Assembly: GCF_000716595.1 (NCBI RefSeq)
Contig: NZ_JNXC01000032.1
Location: 1 to 64,000, forward strand
DNA length: 64,000 nt
Source of the DNA: Saccharothrix sp. NRRL B-16314
Lineage (GTDB): Bacteria > Actinomycetota > Actinomycetes > Mycobacteriales > Pseudonocardiaceae
Reading direction: 5' to 3'
The position numbers and the translations under genes were made by a program. Within the stretch, counting starts at the first letter, position 1, and each line of letters opens with the position of its first letter. Shown here one piece after another: positions 42,865 to 51,437 of this stretch. The notes beneath the pieces were generated by a model. It had not been told where the DNA came from and searched no databases. It saw only the letters and a list, made by a program, of their open reading frames with translations.

Positions 42865-44022
42865 TCACCGCGACACCGCCGTGTTCCACGCGTCCAACAG
42901 CCCCTCGGCCTTCACGTGACGCAGCACCAGCACCGATCCCACCGCCGAAACCGCGAGCGCCGGCTCGGGATCGACCACGAGCACCACTCCGACCGACGCC
43001 CGGCCCGCCTCCAACACCAACCCGGACAGCTCGGCCACCGCCCCGCACACCACCGCCACCACGTCCAGGTCCCGGATCGGCAACGGTCGCGCCCCCGAAG
43101 ACGGAGACGGCTCGTCCACCGCCGCAAGATCAGCCAAAGCCGCCAACACCACCGACGCGTCCGCACCCACGGCCCCCGCCGGCAGCTCCACGTCCACCGC
43201 ACCCGACGACGACACCAACCGCACCGGGTGCCCCTCGGCGATCGCCACCGTCACCAGCGACGCCGCCACCTCCACCGCGTCCTCGAAATCCGCGACCGAC
43301 GCATACCCCTCCGCACGGTCGTCCAGCACCACCGCCAGGTGCGGCCGGGCCGGGTCTGCGTCCTCGCGGATCATCAACGTCCCGGTCCGCGCCGACGTCG
43401 CCCAGTGCAGCCGCCGCAAGTCGTCACCAGGCACGTACTCGCGCAGCCCGACCAGGTCGGTACCGCCACGCTCCACCCGCTCGTCCGCCCCTATGTGCCC
43501 GCGCCGCACCCCACCGGGCAGTCCGCGCACCGGCAGCACCCGAGGCACCACACGGACCTCCACCACATCACCGACCACGGTGCGGGCGTGCGCCAGACCT
43601 GCCGGCCCACGACGGCTCAACGTCAGCGGTCCGATGCGGAGCAGGCCTCGGGCGTGCGTCGGGATCGGGTACTCGACCTTCACCGTCTGCCCCGGCGCGA
43701 GCAGCGGGATGTCCACCGCGACGGCCTCACCCGCGACCTCGTCGGTGGCGTCGAACCACACCGGGAACCGCTTGCTGGTGCCGGTCAACTCCACGACCCC
43801 GGTGCACGCGCCCAACCGCTGCACTGTCCGGGGCCGCACGACCCGCGTCGGCGCGACCTGCGCCCGCGACGACACCGACGCCACCCCGACCGCCACGAGC
43901 ACGAGGAGCGCGATGCCGAACCCCGCCACCCCCGGATAACGCCACCACAACCCCAACCCCACCAACGGCACGCCGAGCAGCACGGCACCGAGCCCGCGTG
44001 CCGTCAGCCGCACCCTGGTCAT
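42865..44022 (-). CDS. DUF58 domain membrane protein
   Basis: Protein of 385 residues, partner of MoxR-type AAA ATPases. Two membrane segments near the N-terminus (GLGAVLLGVPLVGLGLWW, GIALLVLVAVGVASV) are followed by a beta region and the DUF58 core with the signature GGTDLVGLREYVPGDDLRRLHWATSARTG (split: GGTDLVGLREYVPGDD, RRLHWATSAR). A von-Willebrand-A-like segment follows (LAVVLDDRAEGY). Start ATG 44022 overlaps the MoxR stop (ATGA), so it is coupled to MoxR. A 184-bp gap, unusually long for this gene set, separates it from the transglutaminase-like gene. The role of the family is probably envelope or protein-complex maturation together with MoxR, but it is not well established. Confidence 0.93.
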   Translation of the reverse strand: MTRVRLTARGLGAVLLGVPLVGLGLWWRYPGVAGFGIALLVLVAVGVASVSSRAQVAPTRVVRPRTVQRLGACTGVVELTGTSKRFPVWFDATDEVAGEAVAVDIPLLAPGQTVKVEYPIPTHARGLLRIGPLTLSRRGPAGLAHARTVVGDVVEVRVVPRVLPVRGLPGGVRRGHIGADERVERGGTDLVGLREYVPGDDLRRLHWATSARTGTLMIREDADPARPHLAVVLDDRAEGYASVADFEDAVEVAASLVTVAIAEGHPVRLVSSSGAVDVELPAGAVGADASVVLAALADLAAVDEPSPSSGARPLPIRDLDVVAVVCGAVAELSGLVLEAGRASVGVVLVVDPEPALAVSAVGSVLVLRHVKAEGLLDAWNTAVSR

Positions 44023-45005
44023 CGCGCGGCCGGTCTCGGCACCGCCACACCCGCCAGCACGTCGGCCAGGACCTCTTCGGTCGTGGTTCCGGCCAGCTGC
44101 GCCTCGCGGGTCAGCACCAGCCGGTGCGCCAGCACCGGCACCGCCAGCGCCTGCACGTCGCCCGGCACCACGAAGTGCCTGCCCTGCGCGGCGGCGTACA
44201 CCTGCACGCACCGCACCAGGGCCCGCAGGCCACGGGTGCTCGCGCCCAACCGCAACCGGCCGTCCTCGCGGGATGCCACACCGATGTCGCTGATGTACCG
44301 CAGCAACGGGTCGGCCACGTGCAGCATCGCCAGTCGACGCCCGTGCTCCGCCACCACGTGCGGGTTGCTCACGGTGGGCACCGCGCCGACCTGGCCGGCG
44401 CCGCTGCCCGGCCGCAGCACGTCGATCTCGTGCTCCACCGCCGGGTAGCCGATGGACGTCCGCAGCATGAACCGGTCGAGTTGGGCCTCCGGCAGCCGGT
44501 ACGTGCCGTCCAGGTCGATCGGGTTCTGCGTGGCGACCACGAGGAACGGCGCGGGCACCGCGTGCGCGACGCCGTCGACCGTGACCGTGTGCTCCTCCAT
44601 CACTTCGAGCAGCGCGGACTGCGTCTTGGCGGCGGCCCGGTTGATCTCGTCCGCCAGCACGACGTTCGCGAACACCGGCCCCGGCCGGAACCGGACCTCA
44701 CCGGTCTGCGGGTCGTAGACGGACGTGCCGGTGACGTCGGACGGCAGCAGGTCGGGCGTGAACTGCACCCGCCGCGACACCCCGCCCAACGCTCCCGCCA
44801 CCGCACGGGCCAGTGTCGTCTTGCCCGTGCCGGGCACGTCCTCCAGCAGCACGTGCCCGCCCGCGAACAGCGACACGAGCACGAGGTCCACCACGTCCCG
44901 CTTGCCCCGGATCGCGGACTCGACCGCGTCGCCGAGCCGCGCGTGCAGCGCGCGGAACGCCGCGATGTCGTCCGCGCCGATCGCCGGAGCCGCCGTCGTC
45001 GTCAC
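44019..45005 (-). CDS. MoxR-family AAA+ ATPase
   Basis: Cytoplasmic AAA+ chaperone-like ATPase of 328 residues, full length. The P-loop GGHVLLEDVPGTGKTT has K62, Walker B is VVLADEINRA, sensor 1 is VVATQNPIDLDGTYRLPEAQ, and the lid holds RTSIGYP and the late GASTRGLRALVRC segment. MoxR proteins work with DUF58/VWA-type partners in assembling or activating complexes. ATG 45005 is followed by MTTTAAPAIG. It is the second gene of the minus-strand operon, 67 bp after the Fn3/propeller gene and overlapping DUF58 by ATGA. Confidence 0.96.
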   Translation of the reverse strand: MTTTAAPAIGADDIAAFRALHARLGDAVESAIRGKRDVVDLVLVSLFAGGHVLLEDVPGTGKTTLARAVAGALGGVSRRVQFTPDLLPSDVTGTSVYDPQTGEVRFRPGPVFANVVLADEINRAAAKTQSALLEVMEEHTVTVDGVAHAVPAPFLVVATQNPIDLDGTYRLPEAQLDRFMLRTSIGYPAVEHEIDVLRPGSGAGQVGAVPTVSNPHVVAEHGRRLAMLHVADPLLRYISDIGVASREDGRLRLGASTRGLRALVRCVQVYAAAQGRHFVVPGDVQALAVPVLAHRLVLTREAQLAGTTTEEVLADVLAGVAVPRPAAR

Positions 45006-45072
45006 ATTCGCCCCTCGTGCTCGTCACCCACGCACACCGCCGACCGGCAGCGGCCGGGTCTCACCGCCGGTC

Positions 45073-47253
45073 TCACTCGGGGTCTCGCTCCGACTCGCCG
45101 CGCCGCTCGCGCCGGTTCCGGTACGTCAGCAGCCACGCGGTCGCGAGCAGTCCGATGCCGCCGCCGACCAGCTGATTGCCCTCGGCGGACGCCGGGACGC
45201 TCTTCGGGTAGCAGATCCGACCACCGCACTCGTCGATGTCGCGCACGGTCGTGCTGCGGGCCGCCGAGTCGACCGACCCGGTGCCCGTCGCGGCGTGCGC
45301 CCGCACGACGATCACGTTCTGGCCGTAGTCGACCCCGATGGTGGTGGACGTGGCCGAGCACGCGATCGGCTGGGCGAAGCCGTGGGTCAGGTTGACGACC
45401 TCGCACGGACCGTTGTGGCTCGCCCAGTCCGCCGGCGGGGCCAGGTTCACCGGCCGCTCGAACATGCCGCCGTTGTTGACGATCGAGACGATCACCGCGG
45501 CGCCCGCCGTGGGCAGGCTGGGCGGTGGGGGCGGAGGAGGCGTGGTCGTGGTGGTCGGTGGCGGCGGGGGCGGAGGTGGAGGCGGGGGCGGCGTGGTGGT
45601 CGTGGTCGGCACCGGCGCCTGGGTGGTGGTCGGCGGTGGCGCCACGGGGCGGACCGTCCACGACGCCGCGCCGGCCTCACCCGCGCCGAACCGGTTGTAC
45701 GCCGCCACGGCCACGTCGAGCCTGCCGCTCGTGCAGAACGTTCCCGTGCACGCCAGCGTCAACTCGGTCGACGTGCCCGAGACCTGGACTTCCTTGCTGC
45801 CGCCGGCGAACCCGCCGGTCGCCGTCACCGAGTACCCGGAGATCGGCTCACCACCGCCGGGCACCGCGCTCCAGCTGACCGCGACGACCACCGACGTGCC
45901 GTTGTTGCTGCGCTGCGACACCGTCACACCGGACGGGCGTCCCGGCACCACGCCCGCCACGGCGGCGCTCGTCGTCGTCGGTGGCGGCGCGGGCGTCGTC
46001 GTCTCGGTGCCGCCGGCCGGCGGGTTGGGGCCACCGCGCGGGTTGTTCCGCGTCGGCGGGTCCGGACGCGGCGGCGGTGGGCTCGGCACGCTCGGGATCG
46101 GCGACCGCTCCGGGTCCATCACCGGCAGCTCGGGGTCGCGGATCACCACGCCGCGCGTCCGGCCGTCGGCGTCCACGATCACGCCTTCGTTCGCGCCGGG
46201 CGTGTTGATGAACAGCTTGCCGTCGTCGAACACGAGCGCCGGTTCTCCGGAGCCGCCCGTGCGCACGTCGTCCGCGCCTCGCCGGCCGGACCGGTCCAGC
46301 ACGACGACCTTGCCGGAACCCCGGCACGGCACGTAGACGCGGTCGCGGAACACCGCCGGTCGCCCCGGCCTGGGGCAGCCGAGCTGCCCGGTGTCGACCC
46401 GGACGACTTCGTCACCGCTCAGCAGCACCACCGCCGACGCGTCCGGCACCGACGCGGGCACCAGTCCCGTCGGGCTCGTCTGGGCGGCGAGCACCTCGCC
46501 GACCAACGACGCGGTGCTCGCGGTGAGGTCGCGGCCGGTGCCGTCACGCACCACCACGCCGCCCTCCAACCCGAGCAGCGTCACGCCGCGCTCGTGCGGC
46601 ACCAGCGCGGTGCGCGGACCGGCGCCCGCGACCGGCTTGTTGGACCGCTCCGAGAAGTTCTGCTCTTCCTCCGACCACCGCAGCGCGTGCAGGTTGCCGC
46701 CGTGGTCGACGGCCCAGACGACGCCGTCGTCGTCGGCCACCACGTCGGCCAGCGGCTGGCCCGCGAGCCACGGTGCGCCGATGTCGGCCAACGTGATCGG
46801 GTCGGCGTGGTGCACCGATCCCGCCGTGCGGTCGACCACGAACACCCGGTCGCCGACGATGAGGACCTTCGCCGACGGTCCGGGCGGCGCCTGCCGTCGG
46901 CCGGACGAGAGCAGCGTGGCCAGGTCGATCACGGTGATCTGCCCGGTGCGGCGGTCGAGCACGAGCAACGTGTCGTCGGACTGCGCGATCTCCAGCTGCG
47001 CGTCCGCACCGCTGACCTGCAACCGCATCTGCGGTTTCGCCGAGCTGGGGTTGACCTGCACGACTTCGCCCCGCTGGTCGTCGTCCAACCACGTGAGCCC
47101 GTCGGACACGTCCACCGCCGTGCGCGCGATGCCGTCGCCCAACGCGGCTCCGGCCAACAGCAACAGCCCTAACGCGGCCACCCCGACACTGGCCGACTCA
47201 CGTCGACCGGCACCGACGACGCGACGCGCGATCGTACCCAGCTTCACTACCAC
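45073..47253 (-). CDS. Beta-propeller / fibronectin type III membrane protein
   Basis: Membrane-anchored surface protein of 726 residues. An N-terminal membrane segment (SVGVAALGLLLLAGAALG) leads to a propeller-like repeat region (about 60-370: TLLVLDRRTGQITVIDLATLL, VWAVDHGGNLHALRW, RVYVPCRGSGKVVVLDRSG). After a Pro-rich linker there is a fibronectin type III domain (RPSGVTVSQRSN, VSWSAVPGGGEPISGYSVTATG), then two Thr/Pro tracts, another beta domain with four Cys, and a C-terminal TM helix (GGGIGLLATAWLL) with a basic tail. It is first in the operon with MoxR and DUF58 and is probably the external component whose assembly they serve. Start ATG 47253 is uncertain by a few codons. Confidence 0.85.
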   Translation of the reverse strand: MVVKLGTIARRVVGAGRRESASVGVAALGLLLLAGAALGDGIARTAVDVSDGLTWLDDDQRGEVVQVNPSSAKPQMRLQVSGADAQLEIAQSDDTLLVLDRRTGQITVIDLATLLSSGRRQAPPGPSAKVLIVGDRVFVVDRTAGSVHHADPITLADIGAPWLAGQPLADVVADDDGVVWAVDHGGNLHALRWSEEEQNFSERSNKPVAGAGPRTALVPHERGVTLLGLEGGVVVRDGTGRDLTASTASLVGEVLAAQTSPTGLVPASVPDASAVVLLSGDEVVRVDTGQLGCPRPGRPAVFRDRVYVPCRGSGKVVVLDRSGRRGADDVRTGGSGEPALVFDDGKLFINTPGANEGVIVDADGRTRGVVIRDPELPVMDPERSPIPSVPSPPPPRPDPPTRNNPRGGPNPPAGGTETTTPAPPPTTTSAAVAGVVPGRPSGVTVSQRSNNGTSVVVAVSWSAVPGGGEPISGYSVTATGGFAGGSKEVQVSGTSTELTLACTGTFCTSGRLDVAVAAYNRFGAGEAGAASWTVRPVAPPPTTTQAPVPTTTTTPPPPPPPPPPPPTTTTTPPPPPPPSLPTAGAAVIVSIVNNGGMFERPVNLAPPADWASHNGPCEVVNLTHGFAQPIACSATSTTIGVDYGQNVIVVRAHAATGTGSVDSAARSTTVRDIDECGGRICYPKSVPASAEGNQLVGGGIGLLATAWLLTYRNRRERRGESERDPE

Positions 47254-47431
47254 GGAGCGGATGCTAACCGGGCGGCATCACGTTTTCGGGCACAGTTGCG
47301 GCCCTGCTCCGCTCGGCCGATGGCGCGCTGCGCCGGATGCACGACCTGTCCACATCGGACACCGCGCGGGACGTCGGGAGGGTCGGACGGCCGGACGTCC
47401 GGAGTCGGAAGTCGGCAGAAGTCGGCGGGCG

Positions 47432-47923
47432 TCAGAAGTCGGCGAGCTCTTCGCGCGCCGACGCGCACTCCACCGCCAGGCCCGCGTCCACCGCCCGGCT
47501 GATCTCCGCGAGCGACCGCAGCTGCGCGGGGGTCAGCACGTCGAACAGGTGCTCGCGCACCGCCGTCACGTGACCCTCCGCCGCCTGTTCCAGCACGGCG
47601 AACCCGGTGTCGGTGAGGGCCGCGATGGAACCGCGCCGGTCGGACGGGCACGCGCGCCGCTCGACCCAGTGCTCCTTCTCCAGCCGGGCCACCGCGTGCG
47701 ACAGCCGGGACCTGGAGGAGTGGCACACGGACGCCAGCTCGCTCATCCGCAGCGCCCGGCCCGGCGCCTCGGACAGCGCGACCAGGATCTCGTAGTACGC
47801 CATCGGCATCCCGGCGTCCCGCTGCAACTGCCGGTCCAAGTGGTCGGTGAACTTGGTCACGGCGGTCATGAAGGCACGCCACACCTGCTGCTCCTCGGCG
47901 CTCAGCCACCGCACGTCGCTCAT
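47432..47923 (-). CDS. MarR-family transcriptional regulator
   Basis: Winged-helix repressor of 163 residues. The HTH segment RMSELASVCHSSRSRLSHAVARLEKEHWVER and the wing ACPSDRRGSIAALTDTGFAVLE (given in parts: MSELASVCHSSRSRLSHAV; DRRGSIAALTD) are typical. MarR proteins respond to phenolics, oxidants or metabolites. ATG 47923 was chosen for the standard MSDVRWLS start; ATGs at 47932 and 47935 are alternatives and none has a clear ribosome binding site. It is divergent from the yceI-type gene, and two TTGA-N4-TCAA sites lie in the shared region, so it probably represses that gene and itself. One Cys in the HTH (SVCHSS) could be redox-sensitive. Confidence 0.93.
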   Translation of the reverse strand: MSDVRWLSAEEQQVWRAFMTAVTKFTDHLDRQLQRDAGMPMAYYEILVALSEAPGRALRMSELASVCHSSRSRLSHAVARLEKEHWVERRACPSDRRGSIAALTDTGFAVLEQAAEGHVTAVREHLFDVLTPAQLRSLAEISRAVDAGLAVECASAREELADF

Positions 47924-47944
47924 GTCCCACATCATACGCCGCGT

Positions 47945-47990
47945 GGTTGAACCCTCAACCAACGTGGGCTATATTCGATTGAGAGTTCAA
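47945..47990. promoter_or_regulatory. Promoter of the yceI-type gene with two MarR-type operators
   Basis: A near-consensus promoter reads to the right: -35 TTGAAC (47947-47952), 17-bp spacer, -10 TATATT (47970-47975). Two sites of the form TTGA-N4-TCAA overlap it. The first is TTGA-ACCC-TCAA at 47947-47958, inside a 16-bp inverted repeat GGTTGA/TCAACC at 47945-47960, covering the -35. The second is TTGA-GAGT-TCAA at 47979-47990, covering the expected start point. They lie 32 bp apart, about three turns. This arrangement strongly suggests repression by the divergent MarR protein. Confidence 0.8.
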
Positions 47991-48017
47991 CAAAACCAAC
48001 CGCGAAGGATTCTCCCC

Positions 48018-48563
48018 ATGACGACGCAGACCGTTCAGATCCCCGGCTACCTCACCGGCACGTGGGCCATCGACCCGGTGCACTCGGACGTCTCGTTCGT
48101 GGTCCGCCACCTCGGCGTGTCCAAGGTCCGCGGCCACTTCGGCACCTTCGAGGGCACGATCGTGACCGCCGAGAACCCGCTGGAGTCGACCGTCGAGGCC
48201 AAGATCGACGCCGCCTCGGTCGACACCCGCAACGGCCAGCGCGACGCCCACGTCAAGGGCGAGGACTTCCTGGACGTCGAGAAGCACCCCGAGCTGACCT
48301 TCACCTCCACCGGCGTGCGCGCCAAGGGCGAGGGCTTCGTCGTCGACGGCGAGCTGTCGCTGCGCGGTGTGACCAAGACCGTCGAGCTGGGCCTGGAGAT
48401 CAACGGCTTCGGCGACGGCATGGGCGGCGGGAAGGTCGCGGGCTTCTCCGCGTCCACCGAGATCAACCGCCGCGACTTCGGCGTGACCGGCGGCGCGGCG
48501 GGCGCGGTCGTCGGCGACAAGATCACGATTCTGCTGGAGATCGAGGCCGTGCAGCAGGCCTGA
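48018..48563 (+). CDS. YceI-family protein
   Basis: Lipocalin-like YceI protein of 181 residues, a family that binds polyisoprenoid or other amphiphilic chains. Characteristic segments are GTWAIDPVHSDVSFVVRHLGVSKVRGHFGTF (in parts: WAIDPVHSDVSF, VSKVRGHFGTF), DVEKHPELTFTSTGV and DGELSLRGVTKTVEL. No signal peptide is seen, so this is a cytoplasmic member. ATG 48018 lies eight bases after GAAGGA. It is divergent from the MarR gene with operators over its promoter, and a strong terminator follows at 48643. The ligand is unknown; acid or oxidative stress response is a common association in other bacteria. Confidence 0.95.
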   Translation: MTTQTVQIPGYLTGTWAIDPVHSDVSFVVRHLGVSKVRGHFGTFEGTIVTAENPLESTVEAKIDAASVDTRNGQRDAHVKGEDFLDVEKHPELTFTSTGVRAKGEGFVVDGELSLRGVTKTVELGLEINGFGDGMGGGKVAGFSASTEINRRDFGVTGGAAGAVVGDKITILLEIEAVQQA

Positions 48564-48642
48564 CGTCCCGCGCGAGCGGGAGCAGCGCCGTCGGGATCAG
48601 TACCGGCGGGATCAGCCGGGCCTGTCCGGCCGCGATCCACGG

Positions 48643-48672
48643 AAGGGGCCACCGGAGTGCCGGTGGCCCCTT
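48643..48672 (+). terminator. Terminator of the yceI-type gene
   Basis: Perfect 13-bp stem (AAGGGGCCACCGG / CCGGTGGCCCCTT) with loop AGTG, 80 bp after the stop codon. Strong intrinsic terminator. Confidence 0.88.
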
Positions 48673-48836
48673 CGTGCTGCTCGTCCCCTACGGTGCGTAG
48701 GTCAAGTCGCTCGTCCGGGCGAACAAGCTCGTGATTCCATTTCACCCTGCATTTCGGTACTTTCCGGTGCGTCGCCGCAACCGTATGTGAACCGCGCACA
48801 GTCTCCAGCCGTAGTAGATCGTGAATCCCGGGCTTT

Positions 48837-48885
48837 CCTTCGGTGAACACTGAAGGCGTAGAACTCGAAGCGGACACAGTCCGCT
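48837..48885. promoter_or_regulatory. Two palindromes upstream of the 48975 gene
   Basis: A 20-bp palindrome with one mismatched pair, CCTTCGGTGAACACTGAAGG (48837-48856), and 12 bp later a perfect one, AGCGGAC-ACA-GTCCGCT (48869-48885). They lie about 90-140 bp upstream of the next gene, in the 300 bp of non-coding sequence after the terminator. Each could be a dimer-binding site or part of a structured leader. Nothing else was recognised in 48673-48974. Confidence 0.45.
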
Positions 48886-48974
48886 CACGGTCGGTAGACC
48901 ACGTGGGTGACATCGGACGCACTCATGGCACCATCTGGCGTAGCACGCGCCGGACGCAGGCGAGGAGGATCGGT

Positions 48975-49475
48975 GTGAACGCCCAGACCGAACAGGTCGA
49001 CGACCTTCGACTCGTCGCGCTGCCCACCGCGGTGAGCGTCGCGGACATGTTCGTGCGCTTCTCGCTGGGCGAGTGGCGGCTGCGGGCGATGCAGGACGAG
49101 GCAGCGCAGACGGTCCGCCGGCTCGTCGCCGCCGCGGTCGAGGTGGCCGACCGGCGTGCGCCCGGCTTTCTGCTCGTGCGCCTCCGGCTGACCGGCGCGT
49201 ACCTGGTGGTCGAGGTCGAGGGCAACCGCGTCGCGCTGCCGCCGGAGCTGACCGGCACCCGCGCGGGACTGGTCGACCTCACCGCGGGTGGCCGCCTGGC
49301 GTGGTGCGAGCTGGCCCTGCCGAGCGGCATGGACGCCTCGTCCGTGCCCCTGCCGCGCCGTGAGCCGCGCCGCTCCCCCGCCGCCGAGGCGCTGGGCGAC
49401 GAGCCGAACGTGGACCCGGAAGTGATCCAGCGCATCCTCTACGGGCTGGGCGGCGGCGCGCACCGCGGCGACTAG
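48975..49475 (+). CDS. Degenerate GHKL/anti-sigma-like regulatory protein
   Basis: Protein of 166 residues. The first 110 residues resemble the small ATP-binding anti-sigma (RsbW-like) proteins that actinomycetes carry in many copies: VALPTAVSVADMFVRFSLGEWRLR, then TVRRLVAAAVEVADRR where an active member would have a TNAV-type N-box. The asparagine is missing, and no G1/G2 ATP-lid motif is seen, so nucleotide binding is doubtful. The C-terminal 50 residues are charged (LPRREPRRSPAAEAL) and end ILYGLGGGAHRGD. GTG 48975 follows GGAGGA. It has its own terminator. Role unknown; a regulatory partner-binding protein is the best guess. Confidence 0.6.
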   Translation: MNAQTEQVDDLRLVALPTAVSVADMFVRFSLGEWRLRAMQDEAAQTVRRLVAAAVEVADRRAPGFLLVRLRLTGAYLVVEVEGNRVALPPELTGTRAGLVDLTAGGRLAWCELALPSGMDASSVPLPRREPRRSPAAEALGDEPNVDPEVIQRILYGLGGGAHRGD

Positions 49476-49500
49476 CGACCAGCACTGACCAGAACGGACC

Positions 49501-49545
49501 GGCCCGGCCGGCGCCCCGCAGCGGGAGCGCCGGCCGGGCCGTTTC
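49501..49545. terminator. Bidirectional terminator
   Basis: A 14-bp perfect inverted repeat (GGCCCGGCCGGCGC / GCGCCGGCCGGGCC) with a 12-base loop, then GTTTCG. It lies between convergent genes ending at 49475 and 49553 and can serve both. Confidence 0.85.
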
Positions 49546-49552
49546 GCGTGAT

Positions 49553-50398
49553 CTATCCGCGGGCGAGGGCGAGCAGGGCGAGTCCCAGCACGCCCATGCC
49601 GCACCACGACGCGAACGGCAGCCGTTCGTGCAGGACGACCACTCCCAGCACCGCCGCCACCGCCGGTTCGGCGAGGGTCAACGTGGTCGCCGTCGCCGCG
49701 CTCGTGCGCCGGAGGCCTCGTCCGAACAGCAGGTAGGCCACGAACGTGGTGAACACCGCCAGGTGCGCGGTCACCGCGAGGCCCGACGGGGTTGCCACCC
49801 ACCCGACGCCGAGCAGCAGCAGCACCGGCAGCGTCAGCACCGACGCGCCGCCGAACACCGCGCCCACGACCGCCCCGGACGGGTGCCCGAGCCCGATCAG
49901 GTGCGCGCAGATCACCGAGTACACGGCGAACGACAGGCCCGCGATGACGGCCAGCGCCACGCCGACCAGGTCGACGTGCGCGTCACCGCCGCCCAGCACG
50001 AGCACCGCGCAGCCGACCACGGCTGCCGACGTGACGAGCGGTCGGGAACGCAGGCCCAGCACGATCGGCGCGGTGGCCAACGCCACGGTGGTGGCGACCG
50101 CCACACCCGTGCGCTCGACCGCCGGGTAGAAGGCGAGCGCGTAGCCGGCCACGGTCAGCGCACCGAGCGACAGCAGCCGCCGGTCGGCGGTCCGCAGCAC
50201 GGCGTTGGTGCCGCGTGCGGTCACGAAGAGCAGGAAGCCACCGAGCACGAGACCCGCCGCGCCGACGGCGGAGGCCGGTGCGGAGTCGGGTGCCAGTGAA
50301 CTGGCGGTGCCGGTGGTGCCCCACAGGACGCAGGCGGCCAGGATCGGCAGCGGTCCGCGGGTGAATCGAGCGCGTAGTCGTACGGCAAGGGTCGACAC
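49553..50398 (-). CDS. EamA/DMT-family transporter
   Basis: Integral membrane protein of 281 residues with ten predicted helices in two EamA repeats: LPILAACVLWGTTGTASSL opens the first and VGVALAVIAGLSFAVYSVICAHL the second. The second repeat ends TLTLAEPAVAAVLGVVVLHERL, a hallmark of the family. Such proteins export amino acids or other small metabolites. GTG 50398 follows GGAGA by four bases; an earlier in-frame start would add an Arg-rich stretch. It is divergent from the alarmone synthetase gene. Substrate unknown. Confidence 0.94.
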   Translation of the reverse strand: MSTLAVRLRARFTRGPLPILAACVLWGTTGTASSLAPDSAPASAVGAAGLVLGGFLLFVTARGTNAVLRTADRRLLSLGALTVAGYALAFYPAVERTGVAVATTVALATAPIVLGLRSRPLVTSAAVVGCAVLVLGGGDAHVDLVGVALAVIAGLSFAVYSVICAHLIGLGHPSGAVVGAVFGGASVLTLPVLLLLGVGWVATPSGLAVTAHLAVFTTFVAYLLFGRGLRRTSAATATTLTLAEPAVAAVLGVVVLHERLPFASWCGMGVLGLALLALARG

Positions 50399-50579
50399 GA
50401 GGTCTCCGTTCGCGAGACGAGAAGAGGGCGCGAACGGGCGCACTGCGGGAGTCAGGCGTGGGTGCGGGTGTGCTTCAGCGAGTGCGCCCGGTCAGGCGCA
50501 CGGCGGCGGAAGGACCACGTGCCAGTGGGTGTTCACGACCGGCATCCTAGCCGGGCGGCGTGCCGGTATCGTGGGGATC

Positions 50580-51194
50580 ATGGACACAGGCGTCGCGGAC
50601 GACGTGCTGCGGCAGTCGCTCGTGGTGTACAAGTTCGCGGTCGACGAGTTGATGACGAAGCTCCGCATCCTGAGCGAGGAGTTCGACCTCGTCCACCGGC
50701 ACGACCCCATCGAGCACGTCACGCAGCGGGTGAAGCGACCCGACGCGATCCTCGACAAGCTCAGGCGCAAGGGGCTGCCGGCGGACCTGTCGTTGGCGGC
50801 CGAGCACCTGGACGACGTGGCGGGCGTGCGGGTGGTCTGCCCGTTCGTGTCCGATGTGTACCGGGTGCGGGACATGCTGGCGCGGCAGAACGACGTGGAG
50901 ATCCTGAAGACCAAGGACTACGTCGCCGCGCCCAAGCCCAACGGCTACCGCAGCCTGCACCTCATCGTGCGCATCCCGGTGTTCCTGTCGGACCGGGTGG
51001 AGCACGTGAAGGTCGAGGTGCAGCTGCGGACCATCGCGATGGACTTCTGGGCCACGCTGGAGCACAAGCTGTACTACAAGTACGACGACCAGGTGCCCGC
51101 AGGCTTCGTCGAGGAGCTGACCGCCACCGCCGCCATCGCGGCCGAGCTGGACGCCCGGATGGAATCCCTGCACACCGAGGTGCAACGCGACTGA
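50580..51194 (+). CDS. Small alarmone synthetase (RelA/SpoT synthetase domain only)
   Basis: Single-domain (p)ppGpp synthetase of 204 residues. The family core includes YKFAVDELMTKLRILSEEFDLVH, DPIEHVTQRVKRPDAILDKL, LDDVAGVRVVCPFVSDVY, KTKDYVAAPKPNGYRSLHLIV and the acidic VEVQLRTIAMDFWATLEHKL. These are the ATP-binding and GTP-binding loops seen in RelQ/RelP enzymes. It lacks the HD hydrolase and regulatory TGS/ACT domains, so it makes but does not degrade alarmones, which points to transcriptional control. ATG 50580 is a good match to the family start. A weak GGGG precedes it. Immediately downstream is a 16-bp tandem repeat. Confidence 0.95.
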   Translation: MDTGVADDVLRQSLVVYKFAVDELMTKLRILSEEFDLVHRHDPIEHVTQRVKRPDAILDKLRRKGLPADLSLAAEHLDDVAGVRVVCPFVSDVYRVRDMLARQNDVEILKTKDYVAAPKPNGYRSLHLIVRIPVFLSDRVEHVKVEVQLRTIAMDFWATLEHKLYYKYDDQVPAGFVEELTATAAIAAELDARMESLHTEVQRD

Positions 51195-51220
51195 GGTCCG
51201 GCATGGCCGAGGCCCGGCAC

Positions 51221-51316
51221 GACCGACGCCCGACGCGACCGACGCCCGACGCGACCGACGCCCGACGCGACCGACGCCCGACGCGACCGACGCCCGACGC
51301 GACCGACGCCCGGCGT
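51221..51316. repeat. 16-bp tandem repeat, six copies
   Basis: Six head-to-tail copies of GACCGACGCCCGACGC starting at 51221 with a strict 16-bp period; the last copy has one substitution. It lies between the alarmone synthetase and the VOC gene. The 16-bp period rules out a coding repeat. Confidence 0.92.
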
Positions 51317-51437
51317 GGCCGACGTCCGCGCCGGCGTGGTCGCGGTCTGCGGTGCACCATCCCCCTACCCGGACCAAACCTGTCCGCTATCGGTGTCAGG
51401 GTGACCGCATGGACGCCACCACGAACGGAGCTTTGCG

